Of a stretch of DNA of 64,000 nt, positions 17,798-27,041 are shown in pieces; within the stretch, counting starts at the first letter, position 1; each line of letters opens with the position of its first letter. Origin of the DNA: Sphingobium bisphenolivorans (lineage in GTDB: Bacteria; Pseudomonadota; Alphaproteobacteria; Sphingomonadales; Sphingomonadaceae). The notes beneath the pieces are model-generated. The model did no database searches. It was not told the DNA's origin and was given only the letters and a program-made list of their open reading frames with translations. A program made the translations under genes and the position numbers. The DNA is taken from NCBI RefSeq assembly GCF_000412635.1, contig NZ_ASTG01000018.1, forward strand, positions 1-64,000, read 5' to 3'.

Positions 17798-19066
17798 ATG
17801 GTCAGAAGCCGGACAGCATTGAACCAGAATGAGCTGTTGGGCCGCTACCGGGAGGTTCGAGCGCTCAGCGAAGCGCTCGCTTCCCCCCTTTCCGACGCGG
17901 ACGCAACGGTGCAGTCGATGCCCGACGCCTCGCCGGCCAAATGGCATCTGGCGCATGTCACCTGGTTTTTCGAGACCTTCGTGCTGCGCGACCATGTCGA
18001 ATGGTACAGGCCGTTCGATCCGCGCTACGCCTTCCTGTTCAACAGCTATTATGAGGCGGAAGGGCCGCGGCATGCCCGACCCCTGCGTGGCATGCTAACG
18101 CGTCCCAGCCTGGAGGACATTCGCGCCTACCGCGCCCATGTTGATACGGCGCTGGCCACGGCGCTGCCGATGCTGCCGCCAGAGGCGCAGGCCATGGTGC
18201 TCCTGGGGCTGCATCATGAGCAGCAGCATCAGGAATTGCTGCTGACCGATATCCTGCACCTGCTTTCGCTCAATCCGCTGGAGCCGGCGCTCTACGACGC
18301 CGCCAACGACCTGCCCGCGCCGGTGCCAGGGCCGCTGCACTGGATCGAAGGGCGGCAGGGGCTGGTCGAGATCGGCGACGATGGCAGAACGGATTTCGCC
18401 TTCGATTGCGAAGGGCCGCGCCACAAGGCGCTGCTGCATCCCCATGCACTGGCGCACCGTTTGATCACAAATGGCGAATGGACCAGCTTCATCGAGGAAG
18501 GCGGCTATGGCGACCCTTCGCATTGGCTGTCCGACGGATGGGATTGGGTACAGGCGGGCGGCATAGTGGCGCCGCTTTACTGGCAACGCACCGATCAGGG
18601 CTGGACCCGATTCGGGCTCGACGGCCGCAAGCCGGTCAACCCTGCAGCACCTGTCGGGCATATCAGCTTTTATGAGGCGGACGCCTATGCGCGCTGGGCG
18701 GGCGCAAGGCTGCCCACAGAGGCTGAATGGGAGAGCGCCGCGCAGAATGTCGCGCCGACCAGCGGCAACCAGTTGGACGATGGAGCCTGCCCCCGTACCC
18801 GCGCGGCCGACAGCGGCTCCGCCCTGACGCAGATGTTTGGCGATGCGTGGGAATGGACCGGCAGCGCCTACCGCCCGCATCCCGGCTTCCACCCTGTAGA
18901 GGGAGCGGTGGGCGAATATAATGGCAAGTTCATGTCCGGCCAGTTCGTACTGAAAGGCGGCAGCTGCGCCACGCCGCGCGGCCATATGCGGCCGAGCTAT
19001 CGTAATTTCTTCCACCCCCATCAGCGCTGGCAGTTTACCGGACTGCGGCTGGCGAAGGACCTGTAG
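17798..19066 (+). CDS. egtB: Ergothioneine biosynthesis protein EgtB
   Basis: Non-haem iron sulfoxide synthase of 422 residues that joins hercynine to a cysteine-containing thiol. The DinB-like N-terminal domain carries the iron histidines: H50/H53 in KWHLAHVTWFFE and H140/H144 in LHHEQQHQELL. The C-terminal formylglycine-generating-enzyme-like domain has GARLPTEAEWE, FGDAWEWTGS and the closing LKGGSCATPRGHMRPSYRNF. GAAGGG precedes the ATG. egtD follows after 4 bp, forming a two-gene operon. Whether it uses gamma-Glu-Cys or free cysteine cannot be told by eye. Confidence 0.95.
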   Translation: MVRSRTALNQNELLGRYREVRALSEALASPLSDADATVQSMPDASPAKWHLAHVTWFFETFVLRDHVEWYRPFDPRYAFLFNSYYEAEGPRHARPLRGMLTRPSLEDIRAYRAHVDTALATALPMLPPEAQAMVLLGLHHEQQHQELLLTDILHLLSLNPLEPALYDAANDLPAPVPGPLHWIEGRQGLVEIGDDGRTDFAFDCEGPRHKALLHPHALAHRLITNGEWTSFIEEGGYGDPSHWLSDGWDWVQAGGIVAPLYWQRTDQGWTRFGLDGRKPVNPAAPVGHISFYEADAYARWAGARLPTEAEWESAAQNVAPTSGNQLDDGACPRTRAADSGSALTQMFGDAWEWTGSAYRPHPGFHPVEGAVGEYNGKFMSGQFVLKGGSCATPRGHMRPSYRNFFHPHQRWQFTGLRLAKDL

Positions 19067-19070
19067 AGCC

Positions 19071-20030
19071 ATGTTGCTGACGCAAGATCCGCCACGGGCC
19101 GGTCATGAGATCGACCCTGCCTTTCGCCGCGACATATTGGACGGGCTGTCGCATATCCCCAAGGCTACGCCGCCGCTCTGGTTCTATGACCGGCGCGGGT
19201 CGGAGCTGTTCGAGGCGATCACGGACCTGCCCGAATATTATCCGACACGAACGGAGACGGCCCTGCTGGAGCGGTGTGGGGACGAATTTGCCGAAGCGAT
19301 CGGGCCGGGCCGCGCGGTGATCGAATTCGGCGCGGGCAGCGCGCGCAAGACGCCGCATCTGCTCCGCGCTGTCGATCCCGCCGCTTATGTGCCGATCGAC
19401 ATCAGCGGCGACTTCCTGCACCTGAGCAGCCGCGCGCTGTCCTCCGCCTTCCCGGACCTTCCGGTGCTGCCTCTGGTCGGGGATTTTCATCAGGAGCTCA
19501 CGCTGCCCGCTGCGATCGCAGGACAGCCGCGACTGGGTTTCTTCCCCGGCTCGACGGTCGGTAATATGGAGCCGGATGCCGCAGTCAATCTGCTACGCGC
19601 CATGCGGCGCCTGTTGGAGGATGGGGCCATGCTGCTGATCGGCATGGACCGAATCAAGGACGAGCGCCGCCTGATCGCCGCCTATGACGATGCGGCCGGC
19701 GTGACGGCCGATTTCAACCTCAACCTTGTCGCGCGGATCAATCGCGAGCTCGACGGCGACCTGCCGCTGGACGGCTTCGCGCACCGGGCGATCTGGAACG
19801 ATGACAAGGCGCGGATCGAGATGCACCTGCAGGCCGTGCGCCCGCTGCATTTTCACGTCGCGGGCCAATGTTTCAACATGGCCGCGGGGGAGACGATCCA
19901 TACCGAAAGCAGCCACAAATATGGTCCGCGCGATGCCCGGCTGCTGCTGCGGGCTGGCGGCTGGGAGCCTGTGCGCGAATGGAGCGACGAAGAAGGGCTG
20001 TTCTCGTTGATCCTGGCAGAGGCCGCATAA
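19071..20030 (+). CDS. egtD: L-histidine N-alpha-methyltransferase EgtD
   Basis: SAM-dependent trimethylation of histidine to hercynine, the entry step to ergothioneine. 319 residues. LWFYDRRGSELFEAITDLPE and YYPTRTETALL are family-specific. The SAM site is IEFGAGSARKTPHLL, and GFFPGSTVGNMEP is another hallmark. FHVAGQCFNMAAGETIHTES near the C-terminus holds the substrate-contact Glu/Ser residues. It is in an operon with egtB and converges on the DUF1176 gene with a 3-bp gap. Confidence 0.96.
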   Translation: MLLTQDPPRAGHEIDPAFRRDILDGLSHIPKATPPLWFYDRRGSELFEAITDLPEYYPTRTETALLERCGDEFAEAIGPGRAVIEFGAGSARKTPHLLRAVDPAAYVPIDISGDFLHLSSRALSSAFPDLPVLPLVGDFHQELTLPAAIAGQPRLGFFPGSTVGNMEPDAAVNLLRAMRRLLEDGAMLLIGMDRIKDERRLIAAYDDAAGVTADFNLNLVARINRELDGDLPLDGFAHRAIWNDDKARIEMHLQAVRPLHFHVAGQCFNMAAGETIHTESSHKYGPRDARLLLRAGGWEPVREWSDEEGLFSLILAEAA

Positions 20031-20033
20031 GCG

Positions 20034-21083
20034 CTATTCCGTCACCCTGGCGGACCAGGTCGTGATCCAGTGCCAGGCGCCGCGGCATTCGCCCATGGCA
20101 CTGGCTTCGGCGAGCCGGAATGCCTTTCCGTCCCAGACATAGGATTCGCTGCCGCCGCAATCACCCAGGCCCCGTCCTTTTGCATAGCTTTGCAGCGTCG
20201 AGGTGAGCGGCGCCCAGTCGACATTCACCAGCATGGGATGGGCGGCATCCTCGCTCCAACCCGGCTGATAGTCGAAGCTGGCGAAGCGAAACGCCCGCCG
20301 GCCCGCTATCCCGGTCGCGATCACCGGCACGGACGAGAAATTATAGGCGCCAGCGCCGCACGGAACGAGCACCAAAACCCCCGTTTTGGAGAGCCGATGC
20401 AGTTCGGGCGGGGCGGCGTCCTTCATCTCGTCGGCGCAGCCGGTGAACTTGCCCAGCGCGGCCAGTTCCTCGCGCCACAGGGCGGGCGGCTCGGCGCCCT
20501 TGGCGATGAGGGCGCGGCGGATCGAGGGCGTCGCTGGCGCGGCACGGGAAACGCTGCGGGCGAGCGGCCCGGTCGCAACCAGAGCGGCCATCGTGCCCGC
20601 CCTGCCCTGCCGCGCGTCCATATAGCGAAGCGCGGCTGCGGAGCCGGCAAGCGACGGACGGGCGATAGGTTTCGTCGCGGCGCGCACTTCCAGGGTCGTG
20701 CCGCGAGCCATGGCGAAAGCGAGCGCCGCGGCCTGCGGGCCCTGGAGGCTCGTTTCGCCATCCACGCTGGAAGCAGCCGCGATCTTGCGGCCGTCGACGA
20801 AGAAGCTCAGTTCCTCCCGTCCCTTGGCATCGCGGCTCACCCAGATTTCCGGATCGGCCGCTGATCCTGCCTCGCGCGTGATTCCCATCATGACAGGCGC
20901 GTCGGGCCAGTCGCCACCCTCCGGCAGCAAGGACACCGCCTCGCACCGGTCGCGATTGTCGCAGCCGATGGTCCAGTCCTTGTAGGTTTCCAGCTTGCCC
21001 GGCCGGGGCGTCTGCGCGCTGGCCGATGACATAATGAATGCCGACAGCGCCGCTGCCAGCGCGATTATGTGTTTTGCCCCCAT
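20034..21083 (-). CDS. DUF1176 family exported protein
   Basis: A 349-residue secreted protein. The signal peptide ends near MSSASAQ. The mature start YKDWTIGCDNRDRCEAVSL resembles the opening of invasion-associated protein B/DUF1176 families. Cys pairs (GCDNRDRC, FTGCADEM, LVPCGAG, GDCGG, GECRG) suggest several disulfides. DUF1176 proteins have no assigned function. The 3' end meets egtD; no shared promoter. Confidence 0.82.
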   Translation of the reverse strand: MGAKHIIALAAALSAFIMSSASAQTPRPGKLETYKDWTIGCDNRDRCEAVSLLPEGGDWPDAPVMMGITREAGSAADPEIWVSRDAKGREELSFFVDGRKIAAASSVDGETSLQGPQAAALAFAMARGTTLEVRAATKPIARPSLAGSAAALRYMDARQGRAGTMAALVATGPLARSVSRAAPATPSIRRALIAKGAEPPALWREELAALGKFTGCADEMKDAAPPELHRLSKTGVLVLVPCGAGAYNFSSVPVIATGIAGRRAFRFASFDYQPGWSEDAAHPMLVNVDWAPLTSTLQSYAKGRGLGDCGGSESYVWDGKAFRLAEASAMGECRGAWHWITTWSARVTE

Positions 21084-21167
21084 GGGTTAACTATAAGGCG
21101 GTTAAGGGGAGGATGGTAGAGGGTTGGTTTCGGCACAAGTTCATATGAGAGCTCTCCACCCTACTTC

Positions 21168-21254
21168 GTCGCCCCGACCTTGAGCCGGGGTCCCGCTTGT
21201 TGAGGTCAGGCTCGCCTCATGATGAGCGGGACCCCGATCAAGTCAGGGGTGACG
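21168..21254. repeat. Intergenic inverted repeat (sphingomonad type, family A)
   Basis: An imperfect palindrome of about 87 bp. The left arm reads GTCGCCCCGACCTTGAGCCG continuing into GGGTCCCGCT; the right arm is AGCGGGACCCCG followed by ATCAAGTCAGGGGTGAC. A second copy of the same family lies at 52122-52212, with matching arm ends (GTCAC...GGGTGAC). It occupies the 292-bp gap between the DUF1176 and typA genes; the rest of that gap holds only the typA terminator. Confidence 0.75.
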
Positions 21255-21319
21255 GATGGGATAGTCAGTCGCTCTCCCTCTACCCTTGCCTCGGGTTCAC
21301 GGGTGAGGCGCGTCGCCAC

Positions 21320-21351
21320 AAAAAAGGCCGGCGTCTCACGACACCGGCCCC
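21320..21351 (-). terminator. Intrinsic terminator of typA
   Basis: On the minus strand GGGCCGGTGTCGTGAGACGC leads into CGGCC and TTTTTT: a GC-rich stem with short loop and a T-run, 25 bp after the typA stop. Confidence 0.85.
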
Positions 21352-21375
21352 TTCGCTTGTCCTGGCAATTCCGAC

Positions 21376-23193
21376 TTATGCAGCCTTCGCCCGCGCCATG
21401 CGCTTGCGCTCGTTGGGATCGAGATAACGCTTGCGAAGACGGATCGACTTCGGGGTCACCTCGACCATTTCATCGTCGTCGATATAGGCGATCGCCTGTT
21501 CCAGCGTCATGCGCTTGGGCGGGGTCAGGCGGACAGCGTCGTCCTTGCCGCTGGCACGGAAATTGGTGAGCGCCTTGGACTTCATAGGGTTAACCTCAAG
21601 GTCTTCAGGCTTGGCGTTCTCACCGATCACCATGCCTTCGTAGAGCGCTTCGCCTACACCCACGAACAGGATGCCGCGTTCCTCAAGCGGGCCCAGCGCA
21701 TAGGCGTTGGCCTCGCCCGCGCCGTTCGAGATGAGAACGCCATTCTTGCGGCCTTCGATCTTGCCCTTGTGCGGCCCATATTTCTCGAACAGCCGGTTCA
21801 TGATGCCGGTACCGCGCGTGTCGGACAGGAATTCGCCATGATAGCCGATAAGGCCGCGCGACGGCGCCGAGAAGGTGATGCGGGTCTTACCGCCACCCGA
21901 AGGACGCATGTCGGTCATCTCCGCCTTGCGGATGTTCATCTTGTCGACGACCGTGCCGGAGAATTCATCGTCCACGTCAATGACGACGGTTTCATAAGGC
22001 TCGGTCTTGCCGCCATTCTCATCCTCGCCGAACAGCACGCGGGGACGCGAGATGCCGAGTTCGAAGCCTTCGCGGCGCATCGTTTCGATGAGGACGCCAA
22101 GCTGGAGTTCGCCGCGTCCCGCGACTTCAAAGCTGTCCTTGTCGTCGCTCTCGGTCACCTTGATCGCAACGTTCGATTCGGCTTCGCGGGCGAGGCGATC
22201 GCGGATCATACGGCTCGTCACCTTGCTGCCTTCACGACCGGCCATCGGCGAATCGTTCACCGCAAAGCGCATCGAGAGCGTCGGCGGATCGATCGGCTGC
22301 GCCTGGATCGGCTCGCTGACCGACGTGTCGCAAATGGTGTTGGCGACAGTCGCGACAGTGAGGCCCGCGAGGCTGATGATGTCGCCCGCTCTGGCTTCGT
22401 CGACCGGCACCCGATCCAAGCCCTGGAACGACATGATCTTCGATGCGCGGCCGGTTTCGATCACCTTGCCGTCCATGTCGAGCGCATGGATCGCTTGGTT
22501 CACCTTGACCGTGCCGGACTGGACGCGGCCCGTGAGGATACGGCCGAGAAAGTTGTCGCGGTCGAGCAGCGTGACAAGGAAGCTGAACGGTGCGTCCTGC
22601 TCCAGCGACGGCGGCGGGACGTGATCGACGATCTTCTGGAACAGCGGCTCCAGCGTGCCTTCGCGGCGCTGCGGATCTTCGCTGGCATAGCCGTTGCGGC
22701 CCGAGGCGTAGAGGACGGGGAAGTCGAGCTGCTCGTCATTGGCTTCGAGCGTCACGAACAGGTCGAACACTTCGTCCAGCACTTCCTGGATGCGCTCGTC
22801 GGGGCGATCGACCTTGTTGACGACGACGATGGGCTTAAGGCCGAGCGCCAGCGCCTTGCCGGTCACGAACTTGGTCTGCGGCATTGCGCCTTCCGACGAA
22901 TCGACCAGCAGGATGACGCCGTCGACCATGGAGAGGATGCGCTCCACCTCACCGCCGAAGTCGGCGTGGCCCGGCGTATCGACGATGTTGATGCGGGTGC
23001 CGTTCCATTCGACCGAGGTGGGCTTTGCCAGAATGGTGATGCCGCGTTCCTTTTCTAGGTCGTTCGAATCCATCGCGCGCTCCTCGACGCGCTGATTGTC
23101 GCGGAAGGTGCCGGACTGGCGGAAAAGCTGATCGACGAGCGTGGTCTTGCCATGGTCGACGTGCGCGATGATCGCGATATTACGCAGGGACAT
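21376..23193 (-). CDS. typA: Ribosome-associated GTPase TypA/BipA
   Basis: Translational GTPase of 605 residues. G1 is [10 protein letters not shown]2 is in ERGITI, G3 DTPGHADF and G4 NKVDRP. The EF-G-like domains follow, and the C-terminal BipA-specific domain holds [20 protein letters not shown]. It acts in 50S assembly and stress adaptation, especially at low temperature. It stands alone with its own terminator. Confidence 0.97.
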   Translation of the reverse strand: MSLRNIAIIAHVDHGKTTLVDQLFRQSGTFRDNQRVEERAMDSNDLEKERGITILAKPTSVEWNGTRINIVDTPGHADFGGEVERILSMVDGVILLVDSSEGAMPQTKFVTGKALALGLKPIVVVNKVDRPDERIQEVLDEVFDLFVTLEANDEQLDFPVLYASGRNGYASEDPQRREGTLEPLFQKIVDHVPPPSLEQDAPFSFLVTLLDRDNFLGRILTGRVQSGTVKVNQAIHALDMDGKVIETGRASKIMSFQGLDRVPVDEARAGDIISLAGLTVATVANTICDTSVSEPIQAQPIDPPTLSMRFAVNDSPMAGREGSKVTSRMIRDRLAREAESNVAIKVTESDDKDSFEVAGRGELQLGVLIETMRREGFELGISRPRVLFGEDENGGKTEPYETVVIDVDDEFSGTVVDKMNIRKAEMTDMRPSGGGKTRITFSAPSRGLIGYHGEFLSDTRGTGIMNRLFEKYGPHKGKIEGRKNGVLISNGAGEANAYALGPLEERGILFVGVGEALYEGMVIGENAKPEDLEVNPMKSKALTNFRASGKDDAVRLTPPKRMTLEQAIAYIDDDEMVEVTPKSIRLRKRYLDPNERKRMARAKAA

Positions 23194-23342
23194 GTTGTGC
23201 CTTTGGGATTCATGTTTTCCCGGCCGGCACCGCGCCTGACCAGACTATCGCGCGCGCCCCTACAGGAAATGACGCAATGCGGCAAGTTTGAAGGCTCGCC
23301 TGCAGCCAATCCCATTCCGTTCGCTGAGTGGTGGGGTGAGTT

Positions 23343-24037
23343 TCAGTAGCGCAGCTTGGGATACCAGTCTGCGGGGCGCCCTGCCGGCGTCAGGTCGAGG
23401 ACCGACCAGAGCGAGGCGATGTCCGGCGCGTCCCGCGGGTCCTGCCCCGGATCGGCCATGTCGAAGCCCATCTCGCTCATCCAGAAGAGGCGCACCTGAT
23501 CGCCGTCCTTGCGATAGACGACCAGCGCCGGATATTCGCCATCCTCCTTGAGCAGCCCGAGGTCGCGGGCATAATCGTCGCCCACCGTCTGCACGAAGTC
23601 GAGGTCGCGCCAGCCACGCTCCTGCGCAAAGGCGGACTGCCGCTCGACAGGGCTACGACCGAGAATCTTCAGCGCAACCTGTTGCTTGATGTCGGCCGCG
23701 TTGCCGTTCACCGCGCCCAGCCAGTTGGTGCACATCGGGCATGGGCGTTCCCGCTCCGGCCCATACATCCAGAAGTAGGTGACGAGCGCGTCCTTGTCGC
23801 CAAACAGCTGGCTGAGGCCAACCTCAAACCCTGCTCGTCCTTGAAGCGATACTCCTTCTCGATCACCGGCCCCGGTGGCAAGGCCTGCCGCTGCTCGACG
23901 AGACTGGTCATATGGCGGCGAAACGCGATCTCTTCCTGCAACAGCGCTTGCCGAGCCTGCGCATAGGCTTCGCTCTCACCGGGAAAGCCGGGGCGGCGCA
24001 AGGCCGCCAGTTCCACTGCGGGCTTCAGTGCGTCCAT
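23343..24037 (-). pseudogene. DUF899 family gene interrupted by a one-base frameshift
   Basis: Two frames together encode a normal DUF899 (thioredoxin-like fold) protein of about 231 residues. The first, from the ATG at 24037 (preceded by AGGAGAG), reads MDALKPAVELAALRRPGFPG to YRFKDEQG. The second continues EVGLSQLFGDKDALVTYFWM and MYGPERERPCPMCTNW. The joint is near 23824-23830 in the run GGTTTGAGG, where one base is missing between the codons for QG and EV. Everything on both sides is well preserved, so this is a very recent mutation or a sequencing error. The CPMC motif suggests a redox-active or metal role for the intact family, but function is unknown. Confidence 0.85.
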
Positions 24038-24165
24038 GGTCGCTCTCCTGCCAGTGATTGCCAATGAAGCGCCTCAGGCCCTATACCGTTCCCGATGCGC
24101 TTGCGCTTTTGGTGTCATAGCCACATATAACAGCTTGACCCACCGACACGCGACCGGGAGACGAT

Positions 24166-25383
24166 ATGGCCAGCACCGCGCCGACCACCACGACGACCGC
24201 CGACACGCTCAACCTGACCCCGCCCGACCCGGTGCCGGCGGTTGCGCCGGAGAAAGCTGCGGGCCTGGTGCCACTTGACGATGACAAGCGGTCGAAGCTC
24301 GACGAGAAGGTCGATGCCTTTATCGACGACCTCGTCGCGCAGGACGCCAATTCGCCTGAGTTCGGCGCGCGTGTGGACCAGCTCACCAATATGGGGCGCA
24401 AGGAGATTGCGGAGGCGGCGAGCCATAGCAACCGCTTCCTCGATCGACCAGTCCGCGCCATGGACAGCGACAACAAGGTCGGCGCCGATCTCGCCGAACT
24501 GCGTCGGACGGTGGAGGGCCTCGATCCGGGCAAGCGCGGCAATCTGCTGACGCCCAAGAAGCTGTTCGGCATCATCCCCTTCGGCAACCGGATGCGCGAC
24601 TATTTCGACGGCTATAAGAGCGCGCAGGGCCATATCAATTCGATCCTCGGCAGCCTCGCCAGCGGCAAGGACGTCCTCATCAAGGACAATGCCGCGATCG
24701 ATGTCGAGCGGCAGAATATGTGGGCGACGATGGGGCGCCTTGAACAGATGATCCACATCTCGAAGACGCTGGACTCCCGGCTGGAGGCGAAGGCGTTGGA
24801 ACTGGATTCGACCGACCCTGCCAAGGCGAAGGCGATCCGGGAAAGCGCCCTCTTCTACATCCGCCAGCGCACCCAGGACCTGCTAACGCAAATGGCGGTG
24901 ACGGTGCAGGGCTATCTTGCGCTCGATCTGGTCAAGAAAAATAATGTCGAACTGGTGAAGGGCGTCGACCGCGCCAGCACCACCACGGTCGCGGCGCTGC
25001 GCACCGCCGTCACCGTGGCGCAGGCGCTCGCCGGGCAACGGCTGGTGCTGGAACAGATCACGGCTCTTAACACGACAACCGCGAACATGATCGATTCGAC
25101 CGGCGAGATGCTGAAGAACCAGACCGCGCAGATCCATGAGCAGGCGGCGTCCAGCACCATCCCGATCGAGACGCTGCAGCGCGCCTTCCAGAATATCTAC
25201 GATACGATGGACAATATCGACACGTTCAAGCTGAAGGCGCTGGAGAATATGAAGACGACGGTGAACACGCTGTCGAACGAGGTCGAAAAGTCGAAGGGCT
25301 ATATCGCGCGGGCCGAGGGGCAAGCGCAGGCGGCGAGCGAGGCGCGGGCGGAAAACCCGCTGCTGAGCGCGGTCGAGGGGTGA
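24166..25383 (+). CDS. TelA family protein (toxic anion resistance)
   Basis: A 405-residue soluble protein, largely alpha-helical. TelA hallmarks are LTPKKLFGIIPFGNRMRDYF and the long helices with IDVERQNMWATMGRLEQMI and ALRTAVTVAQALAGQRLVLEQITAL. The N-terminal 40 residues are Thr/Pro-rich. The family was named for tellurite resistance, but the role in stress tolerance is indirect and no mechanism is established. It forms a likely operon with the XpaC-like gene (34-bp gap) and a small membrane gene. Confidence 0.9.
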   Translation: MASTAPTTTTTADTLNLTPPDPVPAVAPEKAAGLVPLDDDKRSKLDEKVDAFIDDLVAQDANSPEFGARVDQLTNMGRKEIAEAASHSNRFLDRPVRAMDSDNKVGADLAELRRTVEGLDPGKRGNLLTPKKLFGIIPFGNRMRDYFDGYKSAQGHINSILGSLASGKDVLIKDNAAIDVERQNMWATMGRLEQMIHISKTLDSRLEAKALELDSTDPAKAKAIRESALFYIRQRTQDLLTQMAVTVQGYLALDLVKKNNVELVKGVDRASTTTVAALRTAVTVAQALAGQRLVLEQITALNTTTANMIDSTGEMLKNQTAQIHEQAASSTIPIETLQRAFQNIYDTMDNIDTFKLKALENMKTTVNTLSNEVEKSKGYIARAEGQAQAASEARAENPLLSAVEG

Positions 25384-25417
25384 GGATGACCGCGGTCCTT
25401 GAGCAGGTTTGGGCGAT

Positions 25418-26134
25418 ATGGGCATGACACGCCCCGACCGCGTGCTGGCTGATGCCGAAGCGGTACTGCGCCGCCACAGCGAGCGGCGGCAGAGCCTATC
25501 CGCTCGCGCGCGGCAAAGACGCAACGCAGCGATGATGCGAAAGGCCAAATATGCGTTCTGGGCGGTGCTGGCCGTGCTGATCGGCAGCGCGGTCGCCGGG
25601 TTCGTGACGCCCCTTGGCACGAGCGGTGTCATGATCGCGCTGGGCGTGGCGCTGGCAGCGCTGCTGCTGATCGCGGTGCTGCCTGCGGAAAGACGCGTGA
25701 GGCCCGAAGCGCTGGCGGACAGCGAATTGAAAGCCCTGCCGCTGCAGACCGAAATCTGGCTCGAAAATCAGCGCAAGGCCCTGCCCGCGCCGGCCGTCAC
25801 GCTAGTCGACAGCATCGGCGTGAAGCTGGAGGCGCTTGCCCCCCAGTTGGAGCGCTTGGGTGAGCAGGAGCCGGCGGCGCAGGAAATCCGCAAGCTGCTG
25901 TCCGATCATCTGCCGGAACTGGTGACCGGATATCAGTCCATCCCCGAGCCGCTGCGGCGCGAGGAGCGCAACGGGCGCGTGCCGGAAAAGCAGCTGGTCG
26001 AGGGACTTGGGGTAATCGATTCGGAATTGTCGCGGATGAGCGAGACGCTGGCGAGCGGCGACCTCGACAAGCTGGCGGTCCAGAACCGCTTTCTCGAGCT
26101 TAAATATCAGGAAGCAAAGGAACTTGGGCAGTAG
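25418..26134 (+). CDS. XpaC-like membrane protein beside TelA
   Basis: About 238 residues. A basic N-terminus (RHSERRQSLSARARQRRN) precedes two adjacent transmembrane helices (about 47-67 and 71-92). The cytoplasmic part is helical and leucine-rich (VDSIGVKLEALAPQLERLGE, then GVIDSELSRMSETLASGD). The position next to telA and the layout fit the 5-bromo-4-chloroindolyl phosphate hydrolysis (XpaC) family, but the similarity is weak by eye. ATGs at 25418 and 25424 are both possible. Confidence 0.65.
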   Translation: MGMTRPDRVLADAEAVLRRHSERRQSLSARARQRRNAAMMRKAKYAFWAVLAVLIGSAVAGFVTPLGTSGVMIALGVALAALLLIAVLPAERRVRPEALADSELKALPLQTEIWLENQRKALPAPAVTLVDSIGVKLEALAPQLERLGEQEPAAQEIRKLLSDHLPELVTGYQSIPEPLRREERNGRVPEKQLVEGLGVIDSELSRMSETLASGDLDKLAVQNRFLELKYQEAKELGQ

Positions 26135-26152
26135 CGCCCGATTTCCGTCCCC

Positions 26153-26308
26153 ATGATCCACCTGACCTTGATCATCGTCGATTTCCTGACCGGGCTGCTC
26201 GCGGCCGGCGCATGGGCGCTCGCATCGGCTGGCGGCGCGATCGCGGCGGTGGTGGGAGGCGGGCTGGTCGGCGCCTCGCTGTTCCGGCGGTGGCGGCGCA
26301 AGAGCTGA
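26153..26308 (+). CDS. Small membrane protein (51 residues)
   Basis: The ATG lies 18 bases after the XpaC-like stop. The product MIHLTLIIVDFLTGLLAAGA is followed by a Gly/Ala-rich second hydrophobic part with a GGG turn and a basic end (SLFRRWRRKS). Two short transmembrane helices with a positive C-terminus are predicted. It is the third member of a telA-centred run. The reading frame is compact and membrane-like, but no homologue was recognised. Confidence 0.5.
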   Translation: MIHLTLIIVDFLTGLLAAGAWALASAGGAIAAVVGGGLVGASLFRRWRRKS

Positions 26309-26321
26309 TCAGGCCGGAAAA

Positions 26322-27041
26322 TCAGGACCGCATCGCGCAAGGAATGACAGAGCGCGGATCGGGCCGCGCGGTGCTGCGGCGGAAGCGCGCGATATAGCCG
26401 CCGGCGGTCGGCTTTGGCACCAGTTCAACAAGGCGAAAGCCCATGGCCGCGAATTCGCAGGCGAGCAGGCGCGGCGGCGTGCCATGCTGGACCGTGGGCC
26501 GGTTCGCATCGACCACGATCAGTTCGCCGTCGGGCTTGAGCGCGGGGCTGAGGTTCCAGAGGAAGGCGTAGGGCTCGGCGATCTCATGATACATATGGAC
26601 CATGAAGATGCGGTCGAAGCTGTTTTCCGGCAGCCTCGGATCCTCGGGCGCGCCCAGCTTGACGCTGACATTGCCCCAATCCTCTCGCGTGATGCGGCGG
26701 GACAGCGCCTCTATCACCTCGGGCATGATGTCTTCGGCAAGGACACGGCCCTTGGGACCGACGCGGTTTGCCAGCCGGACGGTATAATAGCCTTCGCCCG
26801 CCCCGATGTCGGCCACGGTCATGCCTGGCCGGATGCCGGCGCGATCCATGATATCTTCCGCCTCGTTAAGGCGGTCGCGCGCCTCCTCGCTCGACCAGCG
26901 GGTGGAGACGATCGGGGCAACGGGACGGTCGGCGCGCGGGAAGGCGCGGGCCGCCGCTGGGCGGTCATGGTCCTTGTCCGACGCGAAGGGGCCGCAGCCC
27001 GCCAGCAGGAGCAAGCAGCCCGCCAGCCCCCGAAGCTGCAT
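26322..27041 (-). CDS. SAM-dependent methyltransferase fold, predicted lipoprotein
   Basis: A 239-residue class I methyltransferase fold. Motif I is VADIGAGEGYYTVRLA; the rest includes RVLAEDIMPEVIEAL, FDRIFMVHMYHEI and LKPDGELIVVDANR. The oddity is the N-terminus: MQLRGLAGCLLLLAGCGPFA is a lipoprotein signal with lipobox LAGC16, which would place the enzyme in the periplasm, where SAM is not expected. The ATG shares one base with the prfB stop (TGATG), so translation is coupled to prfB. A later internal start lacking the signal is possible but no good ATG was seen before the domain. Confidence 0.8.
   Translation of the reverse strand: MQLRGLAGCLLLLAGCGPFASDKDHDRPAAARAFPRADRPVAPIVSTRWSSEEARDRLNEAEDIMDRAGIRPGMTVADIGAGEGYYTVRLANRVGPKGRVLAEDIMPEVIEALSRRITREDWGNVSVKLGAPEDPRLPENSFDRIFMVHMYHEIAEPYAFLWNLSPALKPDGELIVVDANRPTVQHGTPPRLLACEFAAMGFRLVELVPKPTAGGYIARFRRSTARPDPRSVIPCAMRS

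Noticed and set aside
21084..21110. Possible CtrA box (two TTAA motifs) before the DUF1176 gene
   Set aside because: Spacing is 11 bp rather than the 7 bp of the CtrA consensus.
21769..23058. 429-codon frame opposite typA
   Set aside because: Shadow of typA; similar amino acid bias to other shadows.
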